A DNA stretch of 64,000 bases from Emticicia sp043780375 (GCF_043780375.1 NZ_JAYWCU010000117.1:1-64000); one strand, 5' to 3'. Shown: positions 25,831 to 35,769, counted from the first letter of the stretch. Numbers and translations are program-made. The notes: generated from the sequence alone by a model not told the origin.

Positions 25831-26568
25831 ATGAAAATTATCGAAACAACCAATATTTCTAAACGCTACATCATGGGTAGCGAAATTATTGATGCCTTAA
25901 AATCGGTAACGATTTCGGTCAATAAAGGTGAGTATGTAGCATTTATGGGGCCATCTGGCTCTGGAAAATCTACCCTGATGAATATAATAGGTTGTTTGGA
26001 TTCGCCTACGGGGGGAAGATATATTTTGAACAACAATGATGTAAGTAGCATGAGTGATAATGAATTAGCTGAAATAAGAAACAAAGAAATTGGCTTCGTA
26101 TTTCAGACATTTAATTTGCTCCCTCGCCAATCTGCTCTCGAAAATGTAGCTTTGCCATTGATTTATGCTGGGTATTCAAAATCGCAACGCACCGAAAAGG
26201 CAATGCTAACCCTCAAAAATGTTGGTTTAGATAATAGAGCTCATCACAAACCGAATGAACTTTCGGGCGGACAACGGCAGCGTGTTGCCATCGCCCGTGC
26301 ATTGGTCAATGACCCAAGTATTTTGCTCGCCGATGAGCCAACTGGAAATTTAGATTCACGAACTTCGTACGAAATTATGGAGCTTTTCGATGAATTATAT
26401 TCGAAAGGAAATACAATTGTAATGGTTACGCACGAAGAAGATATTGCAAGATACGCACATCGGATTATTCGTTTACGTGACGGTTTGGTTGAATCTGATA
26501 CGACAAATTCAAACCCTACTAATCCACGAGAAATGGCAATGATTTTTGCTGAAAAAGTGAAAGAATAA
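25831..26568 (+). CDS. ABC transporter ATP-binding protein (MacB/LolD type)
   Basis: A 245-residue ATPase subunit. Walker A is GPSGSGKST near residue 40, the Q-loop is FVFQTFNLLP, the ABC signature LSGGQRQR is near 145, Walker B is ILLADEPTGNLD, and the switch His is in MVTHEED. The LLPRQSALENVALPLIYAG segment is typical of the MacB/LolD/FtsE-like group, which powers extraction or mechanotransmission rather than import. No permease gene is adjacent, so its partner must lie elsewhere. Transcribed alone. Confidence 0.9.
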   Translation: MKIIETTNISKRYIMGSEIIDALKSVTISVNKGEYVAFMGPSGSGKSTLMNIIGCLDSPTGGRYILNNNDVSSMSDNELAEIRNKEIGFVFQTFNLLPRQSALENVALPLIYAGYSKSQRTEKAMLTLKNVGLDNRAHHKPNELSGGQRQRVAIARALVNDPSILLADEPTGNLDSRTSYEIMELFDELYSKGNTIVMVTHEEDIARYAHRIIRLRDGLVESDTTNSNPTNPREMAMIFAEKVKE

Positions 26569-26744
26569 CGGGGGAAATCTAAATTTCTATAAATTAATAG
26601 TAATTCATCTCTCAAACTCTCAAAAAAATTGAATTTACGCAGTAAAAAAATACTTTTTTCACAAAAAGCTAATTTTTGAAAACTAAAACCTAACATTTAT
26701 CGTTTATATCATATATCTCTATCTCAATATAAATCTAACTTAGA

Positions 26745-27230
26745 ATGAAAAAAGGATTATTATTTTTTGCTTTAATGCTGACAATCAGCACCTTGACATT
26801 TGCACAAAGTCCACGAGTTTCAGCAGAAAGTGCTAATGTAAAAGTTTCTTATGGACAACCATCTAAAAAAGGTCGTGTTGTTTTTGGTGGATTAGAAAAA
26901 TTTGGAACAGTGTGGCGTACAGGTGCTAATGAGGCAACCGAAATTACTTTTAAGAAAGACGGAAAATTTGGTGGTAAATCTGTGAAAGCAGGTACATATT
27001 CACTTTTCTCAAAATTAGGAGAAAAAGAGTGGACAATTATTTTGAATAGCGAATTGAAGCAGTGGGGTGCTTATGGCTACGAAAAAGTTAAAGACAAAAA
27101 TGTAGTTGAAGTAAGCCTTCCTGTAAAAACATTAAAAGACGTAGTAGAGAAATTAACAATTACTACTAACGATAAGATTTTAACCATTTCCTGGGATACG
27201 ACAAGTGTTGTCGTTCCTATGGAGTTTTAG
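26745..27230 (+). CDS. DUF2911 domain periplasmic protein
   Basis: A 161-residue exported protein. The signal peptide ends LTFAQ at residue 21. The remainder is one DUF2911 domain, with VKVSYGQPSKKGRVVFGG, GTVWRTGANEATEITF and GTYSLFS as typical family strings. The function of DUF2911 is unknown; the proteins are common in Bacteroidota and often encoded alone. A strong terminator follows. Confidence 0.88.
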   Translation: MKKGLLFFALMLTISTLTFAQSPRVSAESANVKVSYGQPSKKGRVVFGGLEKFGTVWRTGANEATEITFKKDGKFGGKSVKAGTYSLFSKLGEKEWTIILNSELKQWGAYGYEKVKDKNVVEVSLPVKTLKDVVEKLTITTNDKILTISWDTTSVVVPMEF

Positions 27231-27251
27231 GGTTTAGGTAAGTGTAGTAAT

Positions 27252-27281
27252 AAAAAGCCGAGGCACTTGCCTCGGCTTTTT
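27252..27281. terminator. Bidirectional terminator
   Basis: A GC-rich stem (AGCCGAGGCA and its complement) with a 2-nt spacer in the palindrome, flanked by A and T runs, lies between the convergent DUF2911 and S9 peptidase genes. Confidence 0.92.
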
Positions 27282-27323
27282 TTGTGAAAGTACAACTGGG
27301 CTTACTAAGCCGTCAATATGGTA

Positions 27324-29456
27324 TTACTTCACCCCAATAAATCGCTCAAAAAATTCATAAATGCGTAGCATACGGTCAATTCTTTGGCGAACATTTCCTG
27401 TGCGAGAAAGTTCGTGAGTTGCCCCTGGCATTCTTACATACTCTACTTCTTTGCCCATGATTTTCATCGATTTATACATCATTTCGCTCTGAATTGGGCC
27501 AGTACGCAGGTCATTTTCTCCATGTTTAATGAGTAACGGAGTACGAATTTTATCAACAAAAGAATAGGGTGAATTTGATTCTAAAACGCCTTCGCTTTTA
27601 TCATTCCACGGAAAATTGAAATAACTTGGAATCAATCGCCAAGCATTGCCCTCACCCAAAAAAGTTGTTAAATCATAAACACCACGTTGTGCAAATGCTG
27701 CTTTGAAACGATTGTCATGTCCAACAATCCAAGCTGTAAGATAGCCCGCATACGAGCCACCCGTAATTACTTGGCGAGAAGTATCAACCCAAGCTAATTT
27801 TGCTGCGTCAGACTCAGCAGCAAGTACATCTTCTGCGGGGCCCGTTCCCCAATCTTTAATATTAGCTCGCAAGAAATCTAAACCATACCCGCCCGAACCA
27901 CGAGGATTGGCATAAACAACGCCATAGCCTTGCGAACAAAAATATTGTAACTCATGCCACATCGAAAACTCCCCCGGCCCCCACATAGCAGTTGGTCCAC
28001 CATGCATATTAAGCAATAATGGGTATTTTTTGCCAACCTCGAAATTACTCGGTTTCATTATCCAATACTCGATTTTTTGTCCTTTTGTATTGGTATAAAT
28101 TCTTTTTTCTGGAAAACTCAATGCTTTATTTTTTACCCAATCATTTACAGAAGTGAGTTTTACAGCATTTTTCATCTGTAAATCTGCTACATAAAGCTCA
28201 TTTGGATTTGCTACTTCGGTTTTTGCATAAACAATTTTATCGGCAGATAAGTCGAAACCAGTAATTCCCGACTCAAAATCTGTTAGTTGCTCCGTTTTTA
28301 AAGTTTTGGCATCAAGACGAAACATGGGCTGCCCACCATTTGACTGTGCTGTAAAATAAATAAATTTTGACTCTTTCGACCAAGTAATACCGCTTATAGA
28401 GCGGTCAAACTTTATTGCCTGTGGATTACTTCCGTCAGCATTGGCAATGAATAATTCACCTATATTAACACCTTCAGATGTTGATTTAATAAACGCAACA
28501 CTTTTACCGTCTGGCGAAAACGTAATACTATTGAAAGATTTACCTTTTTCACCCAAAAACATTTTTTTGTTTGAGCCGTCGGCATTCATTATCAATACTT
28601 TAGAACTTTGCTCGCGGTCGGGGTGTTGCATGGAGTCTAAATCTGTTGTCACTACCATTCCGCCATTTTCAAGCCACGTCCCACCATTATAACTCATAAA
28701 ACCCTTGGTGATAGGTATTGCTTTAGCACCTTCTTTTACATCAATCACAAAAATATGGTTGAAAGTCAGTTCGGGCTGAGTTGTTGATTCTCCTTGAAAA
28801 CTTAGACGATTAAAAACTTTGGCTTTTTTGTCTTCTACATCTTTATCTAAATACGCACGAATCTCTTCGATTGTACCGTCAGGATTTGGTTTTACATTTT
28901 TATTAGGTTTCAAAAACTCATTATTCTTAAAACCTGGTTTTTCTAATGACCACGCAGGAACACCCTTTTGAGGGTTTAATAAAGAATCTTTTAAAAGTTC
29001 GGTCATTGAAAGTCCAACGCTAAACGAAATCTTTGTGCCATCTTTTGACCAATTAGGGCTTGATGCTCCGTATTTTGAGTCAGTTAGTTGAAAAGCCTCG
29101 CCACCATCAAGCGGCATAACAAAAATTTGAGATTTTCCTTTGACATTTCTCGCAAAAGCAATTTGTTTAGAATCAGGCGACCAAATAGCTCCATTAACAC
29201 TCTCAGGACCTCTTGTTATTTGTCTAACAGATTGATAATCAGTTAAGTAAACATGAACACGGTAATCGTATTCGAGTTTGTTTTCTTCATTTGGCTCAGA
29301 GGTTTTGACTGCAAAAATAGCTTTTTTCCCATCTGGTGATGCGGCGATAGTACCAATTTGTTTGATTCGGGTAAGGTCTGTTACGACTACTTTTTCTTTG
29401 CCTGTTTGGGCAAAAACTAAGTTTGAGAGGAAAATAAGGGTTAGGAGAATTCTCAT
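27324..29456 (-). CDS. Secreted S9 family prolyl oligopeptidase-type peptidase
   Basis: A 710-residue exported serine peptidase. The signal peptide ends LVFAQ. A beta-propeller domain (residues about 25-420) contains repeated WD40-like segments such as ASPDGKKAIFAV and FSPDGKSVAFIK. The C-terminal alpha/beta hydrolase domain has the nucleophile Ser in TGGSYAGYLT near residue 560, the Asp in HGENDLRTGP near 650, and the His in GATHELSR near 685. This is the acylaminoacyl/dipeptidyl-peptidase-like branch, trimming peptides in the periplasm. It lies 75 bp behind the surface-protein gene on the same strand. Confidence 0.9.
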   Translation of the reverse strand: MRILLTLIFLSNLVFAQTGKEKVVVTDLTRIKQIGTIAASPDGKKAIFAVKTSEPNEENKLEYDYRVHVYLTDYQSVRQITRGPESVNGAIWSPDSKQIAFARNVKGKSQIFVMPLDGGEAFQLTDSKYGASSPNWSKDGTKISFSVGLSMTELLKDSLLNPQKGVPAWSLEKPGFKNNEFLKPNKNVKPNPDGTIEEIRAYLDKDVEDKKAKVFNRLSFQGESTTQPELTFNHIFVIDVKEGAKAIPITKGFMSYNGGTWLENGGMVVTTDLDSMQHPDREQSSKVLIMNADGSNKKMFLGEKGKSFNSITFSPDGKSVAFIKSTSEGVNIGELFIANADGSNPQAIKFDRSISGITWSKESKFIYFTAQSNGGQPMFRLDAKTLKTEQLTDFESGITGFDLSADKIVYAKTEVANPNELYVADLQMKNAVKLTSVNDWVKNKALSFPEKRIYTNTKGQKIEYWIMKPSNFEVGKKYPLLLNMHGGPTAMWGPGEFSMWHELQYFCSQGYGVVYANPRGSGGYGLDFLRANIKDWGTGPAEDVLAAESDAAKLAWVDTSRQVITGGSYAGYLTAWIVGHDNRFKAAFAQRGVYDLTTFLGEGNAWRLIPSYFNFPWNDKSEGVLESNSPYSFVDKIRTPLLIKHGENDLRTGPIQSEMMYKSMKIMGKEVEYVRMPGATHELSRTGNVRQRIDRMLRIYEFFERFIGVK

Positions 29457-29531
29457 ATTTGTTTGTTTTAAAGTTTATTTTTAGAGTTTTGGTCTAAAAA
29501 GCATAAATGATAATTTGGGCATTAATATAGC

Positions 29532-31160
29532 TCAATTATTTAATTTTTCGATTGTTTTTATTTCTTTTGTCATCATTGCTTCGAGGTGTTCGAAACGCAT
29601 ATTTAGGTCTGCCATTTGCTTTTTTAGCAAATCATTTTCAGTTGTAAATTTACTTTTCAATGCTTCATTTTCCTTTGCCAATTGTTGAATGGCACTGATA
29701 CCCAGCATCGAAATTGCTTCATAATCTACTGAACGGAAATCATTTACTTCTCGCCCATACACAAAGATTTTATCCGTCGGATATTGCCAATCTCTGACGG
29801 TAAAACTATTGCCCGAAACGGATTCTACAATCGCTTGAATTTTACCGTGCTTTTCGTGAACGAATTCAATTTTATCGTCGATTCTTATCTCGTAGTTTTT
29901 TGATAATGAAACAGTTAGCTTTTTATTTGTTTCGTCATAAACAACTTTTTCGGCTAAGGAATAAATATCAGGAATTGTAGAAGTCATTTTCTTGACGGCT
30001 TGTGGATAAACCTCCTCGACTTGTTGAGCGATTACTTTTTTGAAAGTTTGATTTCCCCAGTTAGCCACATCTTTGTAGTGATAATCTGTAATTTGTATTT
30101 GGCAAACTTTGGCTAAATCTTGCTGATTATTGGATAAGCCAATGATATTTTTGATACGAGCATCGGAAGTGGTAACAGTTTGGGAAGAAACAAAGGAGTT
30201 TTTGGTAACAATGTCGTATTCAGAAAGGATTCCAATATCGTGAAAAGCATTTGCTAAGGTTGTAATGCTACTTCCTGTTGCCCAACTAAAATAATGATTA
30301 GTGGAATTTGAAAGCGAGGCACTTGTAGTTACATGAAGTGGTGCAGGTGCAGTTGTTCCAATACCTACTTTTCCGTCATTCATCACTGTGAGAGCATTTG
30401 AATGAGAACCGTATGTTCCATTTCCAATCATTAGCAAAGCATTTGGAACGTTCACATTATAACTTCCCATTGCATTAGAAGAAGGCCCACTGGCAATTGT
30501 GCCCTCTCCCATTGCAGTAGAAGAAGTCCCACTGGCTTTTGTGTTCGTTCCCATAGCAGTCGAGTATTGTCCACTAGCATATGTTTGGTTTCCCAAGGCT
30601 GTAGAAACATATCCATCCGCAAGTGATCCACTACCAAAAGCTGTGGAAGAAGTTCCAAGTGCTTTTGTATCATATCCCATCGCCGTGGATAAGTAACCTT
30701 TAGCTATTGTGGCTTGACCAGTCGCCAAGGAAGCATTTCCAACATTTATGTAATCCCAATTATTAGGAGAATAAGTATCAAGTGAGCCTACCCTAAAAGC
30801 TCCTTTGCTTGGATACCAAATTAGTTTATTCCCAACACCTGTAGTGTCAGATCCCAAAAGCACTGTTTTCCCATAAGCTACATTGAAAGTTGCTTTTGGA
30901 GTAGAAGTACCAATACCCACATTGCCAGTATTATTGTTATTGATGTTGTTGCCATTTAATGCCCAACCCGTGCCAGCAGCTGCGTTAGTAATAGGTATCC
31001 AAGCCGTGCCATTCCAATATTGGAGTTGGTTAGTGCCGTTGTTATAAAATACTGTGCCACTCGTTGGATTGGTGGTTGTGGTAGCTAAAGTTACAGATTG
31101 GGCAGTAGTTAATTGGCTAATTAACAGTAAGTTAACGAGAAGATAGAGTGATTTTTTCAT
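29532..31160 (-). CDS. Secreted trimeric surface protein with YadA-like head repeats and S74 chaperone domain
   Basis: A 542-residue protein with a signal peptide ending LTTAQ. Residues about 150-235 are 14-residue YadA-head-like repeats (patterns ALGTSSTAFGSGS, ASGTSSTAMGEGT), which form a left-handed trimeric beta-roll. Near residue 335 SDARIKNI begins a Peptidase_S74 intramolecular chaperone region, as in phage tail spikes, which trimerises and can cut itself off. The C-terminus (about 500-540) is coiled coil. It is either a bacterial adhesin or a tail-fibre-derived surface protein. No phage genes surround it, so a host surface role is likely. Confidence 0.78.
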   Translation of the reverse strand: MKKSLYLLVNLLLISQLTTAQSVTLATTTTNPTSGTVFYNNGTNQLQYWNGTAWIPITNAAAGTGWALNGNNINNNNTGNVGIGTSTPKATFNVAYGKTVLLGSDTTGVGNKLIWYPSKGAFRVGSLDTYSPNNWDYINVGNASLATGQATIAKGYLSTAMGYDTKALGTSSTAFGSGSLADGYVSTALGNQTYASGQYSTAMGTNTKASGTSSTAMGEGTIASGPSSNAMGSYNVNVPNALLMIGNGTYGSHSNALTVMNDGKVGIGTTAPAPLHVTTSASLSNSTNHYFSWATGSSITTLANAFHDIGILSEYDIVTKNSFVSSQTVTTSDARIKNIIGLSNNQQDLAKVCQIQITDYHYKDVANWGNQTFKKVIAQQVEEVYPQAVKKMTSTIPDIYSLAEKVVYDETNKKLTVSLSKNYEIRIDDKIEFVHEKHGKIQAIVESVSGNSFTVRDWQYPTDKIFVYGREVNDFRSVDYEAISMLGISAIQQLAKENEALKSKFTTENDLLKKQMADLNMRFEHLEAMMTKEIKTIEKLNN

Positions 31161-31175
31161 GGGAGTCGAGGTTTT

Positions 31176-31192
31176 TTAACGAAGTTCGTTAA
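31176..31192. repeat. 17-nt palindrome upstream of the surface protein gene
   Basis: TTAACGAAGTTCGTTAA lies 16 bases before the start codon on the - strand. It could be an operator or a 5' leader hairpin. Confidence 0.4.
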
Positions 31193-31280
31193 GTTTTCGA
31201 TTCCCTCCAAAAAAAGTGGATTAATTTTACTTTACGGAAAAGGTTTGTTTTTACAAGATAACTATTTGATTATCAATAAA

Positions 31281-32588
31281 CTATACTAAATCTCCATATA
31301 AATCAAATTCTTCGGCATTGTTGATTTTTACATTTGCAAAATCACCCAAACGGACATATTGTGAGGCTGGAACAAGTACTTCATTATCTACTTCGGGTGA
31401 GTCAAATTCAGTTCTTCCAATAAAATAGCCACCTTCTTTTCTATCAAATAAAACTTTGAATGTTTTACCAATTTTTGCTTGATTCAACTCTGCCGAAATA
31501 CCTTGTTGCAGTTCCATGATAATATCGGTGCGTTCTTGCTTTAATGCTGCAGGAATATCATCGGGCAACGAAAACGAATGGGTATCGTCTTCGTGCGAAT
31601 ATTGGAAAACACCTAATCTGTCGAAACGCATTTTTTCTACAAACTCATACATTTCTTCAAAATATTCCTCAGTTTCGCCAGGATGTCCTGCAATTAAGGT
31701 TGTTCTAATAGCCATTTCTGGCACTTTTTCACGAATTGTATTTATCAAGGCCTCTGTTTTTGGACGGTCGATGCCTCTTCGCATGATTTTCAACATTTCG
31801 GACGAACCGTGTTGCAGCGGCATATCCAAATATTTACAAACGTTCGAGCGATTTTTAATTACATCTAAAACATCCATTGGAAATCCCGAAGGATAAGCAT
31901 ATTGCAAACGAATCCATTCGATACCCTCAACGTCAGAAAGCTTATCGAGAAGCTCTGCTAAATTGCGTTTTTTATAAATATCTAAGCCATAATAAGTCAA
32001 ATCCTGGGCAATCAGAATGAGTTCTTTTGTACCTTTTCGAGCTAAGTTTTTAGCTTCCAAAACCAATTCGTCGGCAGGGCGAGAAACGTGTTTTCCACGC
32101 ATAATCGGAATAGCACAGAAGCTACAAGGGCGGTCGCAACCTTCGGCAATTTTTAGGTAGGCGTAATGAGCTGGGGTGGTTAGAAGTCTTTCTCCTACTA
32201 ATTCGTGTTTATAGTCCGCTTTCAGCGTTTTCAGCATTCGAGGTAATTCATTTGTCCCAAACCACGCATCAACTGTGGGCATTTCTATTGACAGTTCATC
32301 TTTGTAACGATGTGATAAGCAGCCAGTTACGTAAACTTTGTCCACAATTCCAGCTTCTTTTGCATCCACATACCGAAGAATGGTATCTATAGATTCTTGC
32401 TTGGCATTATCAATAAATCCGCAAGTATTAATTATAACAATATTAGAATCATCCTTTTTAGATTCGTGTGTAACTTTCATGCCATTGCCTTTGAGCTGCG
32501 TAAAAAGTACTTCTGAATCAACGATGTTTTTTGAACAACCAAGCGTTACAATATTGATTTTATTTTTTACTATTCCTTTTGTCTTCAT
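31281..32588 (-). CDS. rimO: Ribosomal protein S12 methylthiotransferase RimO
   Basis: A 435-residue radical SAM enzyme that adds a methylthio group to the conserved Asp of ribosomal protein S12. The N-terminal MTTase domain carries three cluster cysteines in TLGCSKN, NTCGF and TGCLS. The radical SAM CxxxCxxC is CDRPCSFC near residue 145. The C-terminal TRAM domain ends DLYGD. The ATG at 32588 was chosen because the next upstream Met codons lie in a segment before the conserved MTTase start. MiaB is excluded by the RimO-specific LGCSKN-type start and the DLYGD end. Confidence 0.92.
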   Translation of the reverse strand: MKTKGIVKNKINIVTLGCSKNIVDSEVLFTQLKGNGMKVTHESKKDDSNIVIINTCGFIDNAKQESIDTILRYVDAKEAGIVDKVYVTGCLSHRYKDELSIEMPTVDAWFGTNELPRMLKTLKADYKHELVGERLLTTPAHYAYLKIAEGCDRPCSFCAIPIMRGKHVSRPADELVLEAKNLARKGTKELILIAQDLTYYGLDIYKKRNLAELLDKLSDVEGIEWIRLQYAYPSGFPMDVLDVIKNRSNVCKYLDMPLQHGSSEMLKIMRRGIDRPKTEALINTIREKVPEMAIRTTLIAGHPGETEEYFEEMYEFVEKMRFDRLGVFQYSHEDDTHSFSLPDDIPAALKQERTDIIMELQQGISAELNQAKIGKTFKVLFDRKEGGYFIGRTEFDSPEVDNEVLVPASQYVRLGDFANVKINNAEEFDLYGDLV

Positions 32589-32715
32589 TTTTATATTTTT
32601 TGGCGATTTTGGAGAATCGCACCGCATTTTCTGCAAAGTTCGGAAAAAATAGCTTGTTTACCTAAAAGCAATACATTTTGGAAGAATTTTAACCGAAATT
32701 TACTTTATTGGAGAT

Positions 32716-32750
32716 AAAAAAATCCTTCATTTTCAATGAAGGATTTTTTT
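32716..32750. terminator. Terminator downstream of fusA
   Basis: 16-nt perfect arms (AAAAAAATCCTTCATT and its complement) with a 3-nt loop and a T run follow the fusA stop on the - strand. Confidence 0.9.
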
Positions 32751-32770
32751 TCTTTTGATATATCTATCGA

Positions 32771-34861
32771 CTATTCTTTTACTTTCTTAATTACGGCATC
32801 AGCGATGTTTTGCGGAACGATTTCGTAATGAGCAAATGTCAAGTTAGCAGTTGCACGACCCGATGACATTGTACGAAGGTCAGTTACATAACCGAACAAT
32901 TCTGACAAAGGCACATCAGCCTTGATAACTTGTGAGCCAGCTTTTGTATCCATTCCTTTCATCATACCACGACGACGGTTCAAGTCACCAGTGATTGGGC
33001 CTGTATATTCGTCGGGAGTCAAAACTTCTACTGCCATGATTGGCTCAAGAATTTTTGGACCAGCATTACGAGCCGCTTCTTTGAAACCTAAACGTCCTGC
33101 CAATTCAAAAGAGATTGAGTCTGAATCGACATCATGGTAAGAACCGTGAAACAAACGAACTTTCATTGAATCAACTGGAAAGCCAGCCAAAGGGCCATTG
33201 ACCATTGCTTGCTCAAATCCTTTTTGTACTGATGGAATAAATTCTTTAGGAATAATACCACCAACAATATTGTTTACAAATTCTAAACCAGGAAGTCCAT
33301 CTTCACGAGGGCTAATTTCAAATGAAATATCAGCAAACTTACCACGACCACCCGATTGTTTTTTATAAACTTCACGGTGTTCGTAAGACTTCGTAATTGT
33401 TTCTTTATAAGCTACTTGCGGAGCACCTTGATTGATTTCAACCTTAAATTCACGACGCATACGGTCAATGATAATTTCGAGGTGAAGCTCGCCCATACCA
33501 CGCATGATAGTTTGACCTGTTTCTTCGTTAGTTTCAACTGTAAGCGTTGGGTCTTCTTCGATTAGCTTAGTGATAGCTTTCGAGAAATTATCTTGGTCAG
33601 CCGATTTTTTAGGCTCAATTGCATAACCAATTACAGGCTCAGGGAATACCATTGATTCTAACACGATAGGGTGTTTTTCGTCAGATAAAGTATCACCAGT
33701 CTTAATATCTTTAAATCCTACTACCGCACCGATATCACCAGCACCTAATCTTGGAATTGAGTTTTGCTTATTAGCGTGCATTTGGAAGATACGAGAGATA
33801 CGCTCTTTGTTTCCCGAACGGTTGTTCAAAACATAAGAACCTGCATCCAAACCACCTGAGTAAGCACGAATAAAGCACAAACGACCAACATAAGGGTCAG
33901 TTGCAATTTTAAATGCCAAAGCTGCAAATGGCTCGCTTTCCGAAGGCTTGCGAATTACTTCTGCACCAGTATCGGGGTTTGTTCCGATGATTGCTTCCTT
34001 GTCCATTGGTGAAGGCAAAAGAGCCATCACGTAGTCAAGCATTGTTTGAACACCTTTATTTTTGAAAGAAGAACCGCAAAGCATCGGAACGATTTTCATC
34101 GAAACAACTGCCGCACGAAGAGCTGCCAAAATTTCAGCCTCTGTGATAGATGCTGGGTCTTCAAAATATTTTTCCATCAAAGTGTCGTCAAATTCGGCAA
34201 CAGCTTCGAGTAATTTTTCACGGTATTCGGTTGCTTCTTCAAGCATATCGTCAGGAATAGGAACCTCCGAAAAAGTCATTCCTTTATCATCTTCATTCCA
34301 AACAATTCCACGGAAGTTTACCAAATCAACTACACCTTTAAAGTTTTCTTCAGCACCAATTGGTAATTGTAATGGCACAGCGTAGCTACCCAACATTTCT
34401 TTAACCTGCTTACACACGTTCAAGAAATCGGCACCAGAGCGATCCATTTTATTAACAAAACCCAAACGAGCAACGTTATAATTGTTTGCCAAACGCCAGT
34501 TAGTTTCTGACTGAGGCTCAACACCATCAACGGCACTAAACAAAAACACAAGACCATCTAATACACGTAATGAACGATTTACTTCAACCGTAAAATCAAC
34601 GTGACCAGGTGTGTCAATAATATTGATATGGTATTTGTCGCCACGGTAGTCCCAATCTACGGTTGTTGCTGCCGAAGTGATGGTAATACCTCTTTCTTGC
34701 TCTTGTTCCATCCAGTCCATTGTTGCTGCTCCATCGTGAACCTCACCAATTTTGTGACTAACGCCAGCATAATAAAGGATACGCTCAGTAGTAGTGGTTT
34801 TACCCGCATCAATGTGGGCTGCAATACCGATATTTCTTGTGTATTTTAAATCGCGTGCCAT
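32771..34861 (-). CDS. fusA: Elongation factor G
   Basis: A 696-residue translational GTPase that moves tRNAs and mRNA through the ribosome and helps recycle it. G1 is AAHIDAGKTTTT, G2 RGITIT, G3 DTPGHVDF, and G4 NKMD near residue 142. All five EF-G domains are present and the length is standard. It is not within a str operon (no rpsL, rpsG or tuf here), so this may be either the only copy or a second EF-G. A TACCTTTG promoter element lies about 90 bases upstream. Confidence 0.95.
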   Translation of the reverse strand: MARDLKYTRNIGIAAHIDAGKTTTTERILYYAGVSHKIGEVHDGAATMDWMEQEQERGITITSAATTVDWDYRGDKYHINIIDTPGHVDFTVEVNRSLRVLDGLVFLFSAVDGVEPQSETNWRLANNYNVARLGFVNKMDRSGADFLNVCKQVKEMLGSYAVPLQLPIGAEENFKGVVDLVNFRGIVWNEDDKGMTFSEVPIPDDMLEEATEYREKLLEAVAEFDDTLMEKYFEDPASITEAEILAALRAAVVSMKIVPMLCGSSFKNKGVQTMLDYVMALLPSPMDKEAIIGTNPDTGAEVIRKPSESEPFAALAFKIATDPYVGRLCFIRAYSGGLDAGSYVLNNRSGNKERISRIFQMHANKQNSIPRLGAGDIGAVVGFKDIKTGDTLSDEKHPIVLESMVFPEPVIGYAIEPKKSADQDNFSKAITKLIEEDPTLTVETNEETGQTIMRGMGELHLEIIIDRMRREFKVEINQGAPQVAYKETITKSYEHREVYKKQSGGRGKFADISFEISPREDGLPGLEFVNNIVGGIIPKEFIPSVQKGFEQAMVNGPLAGFPVDSMKVRLFHGSYHDVDSDSISFELAGRLGFKEAARNAGPKILEPIMAVEVLTPDEYTGPITGDLNRRRGMMKGMDTKAGSQVIKADVPLSELFGYVTDLRTMSSGRATANLTFAHYEIVPQNIADAVIKKVKE

Positions 34862-34948
34862 TGTTTTATTTTAAAATTATTTTTGATTTGTATATCTTAC
34901 TTGAAAAGACTTTTTTTGTTAAAAACACAGTCTTTTTAAATTAGGGTG

Positions 34949-34956
34949 CAAAGGTA
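34949..34956 (-). promoter_or_regulatory. Promoter -7 element of fusA
   Basis: The - strand reads TACCTTTG, a good match to TAnnTTTG and followed by CA as in many strong Bacteroidota promoters. The leader to the fusA start is about 80 bases and contains a weak 8-bp stem (34904-34911 with 34929-34936). Confidence 0.6.
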
Positions 34957-35057
34957 GTAGTTTTTTTCTTAAAATCATTAGTATTCTTTAAATATATTCG
35001 TAAAGGTGGAACGGTGCATTTTTTAACGAAGTAGCTGTTTTGTGTTATTTTTTTTCT

Positions 35058-35065
35058 TATTTTTG
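35058..35065 (+). promoter_or_regulatory. Probable -7 element of the PIN toxin-antitoxin pair
   Basis: TATTTTTG matches TAnnTTTG and ends 18 bases before the antitoxin ATG at 35084. Confidence 0.45.
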
Positions 35066-35083
35066 TTGAAAATATTATTAAGT

Positions 35084-35296
35084 ATGGTACAGACAAAAAT
35101 ACATTTCACAAATCTGCAACAAGAGCTACTACGTTTGTTTGCTCATCAAGTTGATGAAAAAGACCTTACGCAAATTAAAGATTTGATAGGTAAGTATTTT
35201 GCTAATAGGCTTTCTTCGATTGCCGATGATGCTTGGCAACGCAATAAATGGACTGACCAAGACATGGAAGATATATTGAATGACTCAAACCAATAA
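35084..35296 (+). CDS. Putative antitoxin of a PIN-type toxin-antitoxin module
   Basis: A 70-residue acidic, helical protein starting MVQTKIHFTNLQQELLRLF and ending WTDQDMEDILNDSNQ. It is not assigned to a named antitoxin family, but the size, charge and position, three bases before a PIN-domain gene, are those of an antitoxin. The WTDQDMEDIL-like end recurs in antitoxins paired with PIN toxins of Bacteroidota and cyanobacteria. The start was placed at the ATG at 35084, because the upstream extension is a low-complexity Phe/Leu stretch covering a promoter element. Confidence 0.65.
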   Translation: MVQTKIHFTNLQQELLRLFAHQVDEKDLTQIKDLIGKYFANRLSSIADDAWQRNKWTDQDMEDILNDSNQ

Positions 35297-35299
35297 ACC

Positions 35300-35713
35300 A
35301 TGAATATTGTTTTGGATACTAATGTTTTGCTTGTTTCGTTGCCTACTTATTCTAAATACTACGCCATTTATCAAGCCTTGTTAGACAAAACCTTTGATTT
35401 ATATGTGAGTAATGAAATTTTAAGCGAATATGAAGAACAGTTAAGCCTAAGACTTGGTTATGACCGAACTGATTTGAAACTTCGTGAATTACTCAATCTT
35501 TCTAATGTATTTTGCATTGAACCTTTTTACTACTGGAAATTGATTACCCAAGACCCTGACGATGATAAATTTTGCGACTGTGCCGTTGCGTGTGGTGCTG
35601 ACTTTCTTGTTACGAATGACAAGCATTATGATATATTGACACACATTCCTTTTCCTCCAATTACTATTATTAAGGCTGATGCTTTTCTTGGTGTTTTAGC
35701 GAGCATTAATTAA
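35300..35713 (+). CDS. PIN-domain toxin (putative ribonuclease)
   Basis: A 137-residue PIN-domain protein of the COG1569/PIN_3 type. Catalytic acidic residues are in VLDTNVLL (Asp6), in SEYEEQL near residue 43, in the DPDDDKFCDCA segment near 85-92, and in VTNDKHYD near 105. PIN toxins cleave RNA with magnesium. All expected acidic positions are present, so the enzyme should be active. The gene follows its putative antitoxin with only three bases between stop and start. Together they form a type II toxin-antitoxin module in chromosomal context. Confidence 0.82.
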   Translation: MNIVLDTNVLLVSLPTYSKYYAIYQALLDKTFDLYVSNEILSEYEEQLSLRLGYDRTDLKLRELLNLSNVFCIEPFYYWKLITQDPDDDKFCDCAVACGADFLVTNDKHYDILTHIPFPPITIIKADAFLGVLASIN

Positions 35714-35769
35714 AAAATATTCTTAGATATTGTTTTAAAAACGGCTGAGACGCCAACTGGATACAGAAC

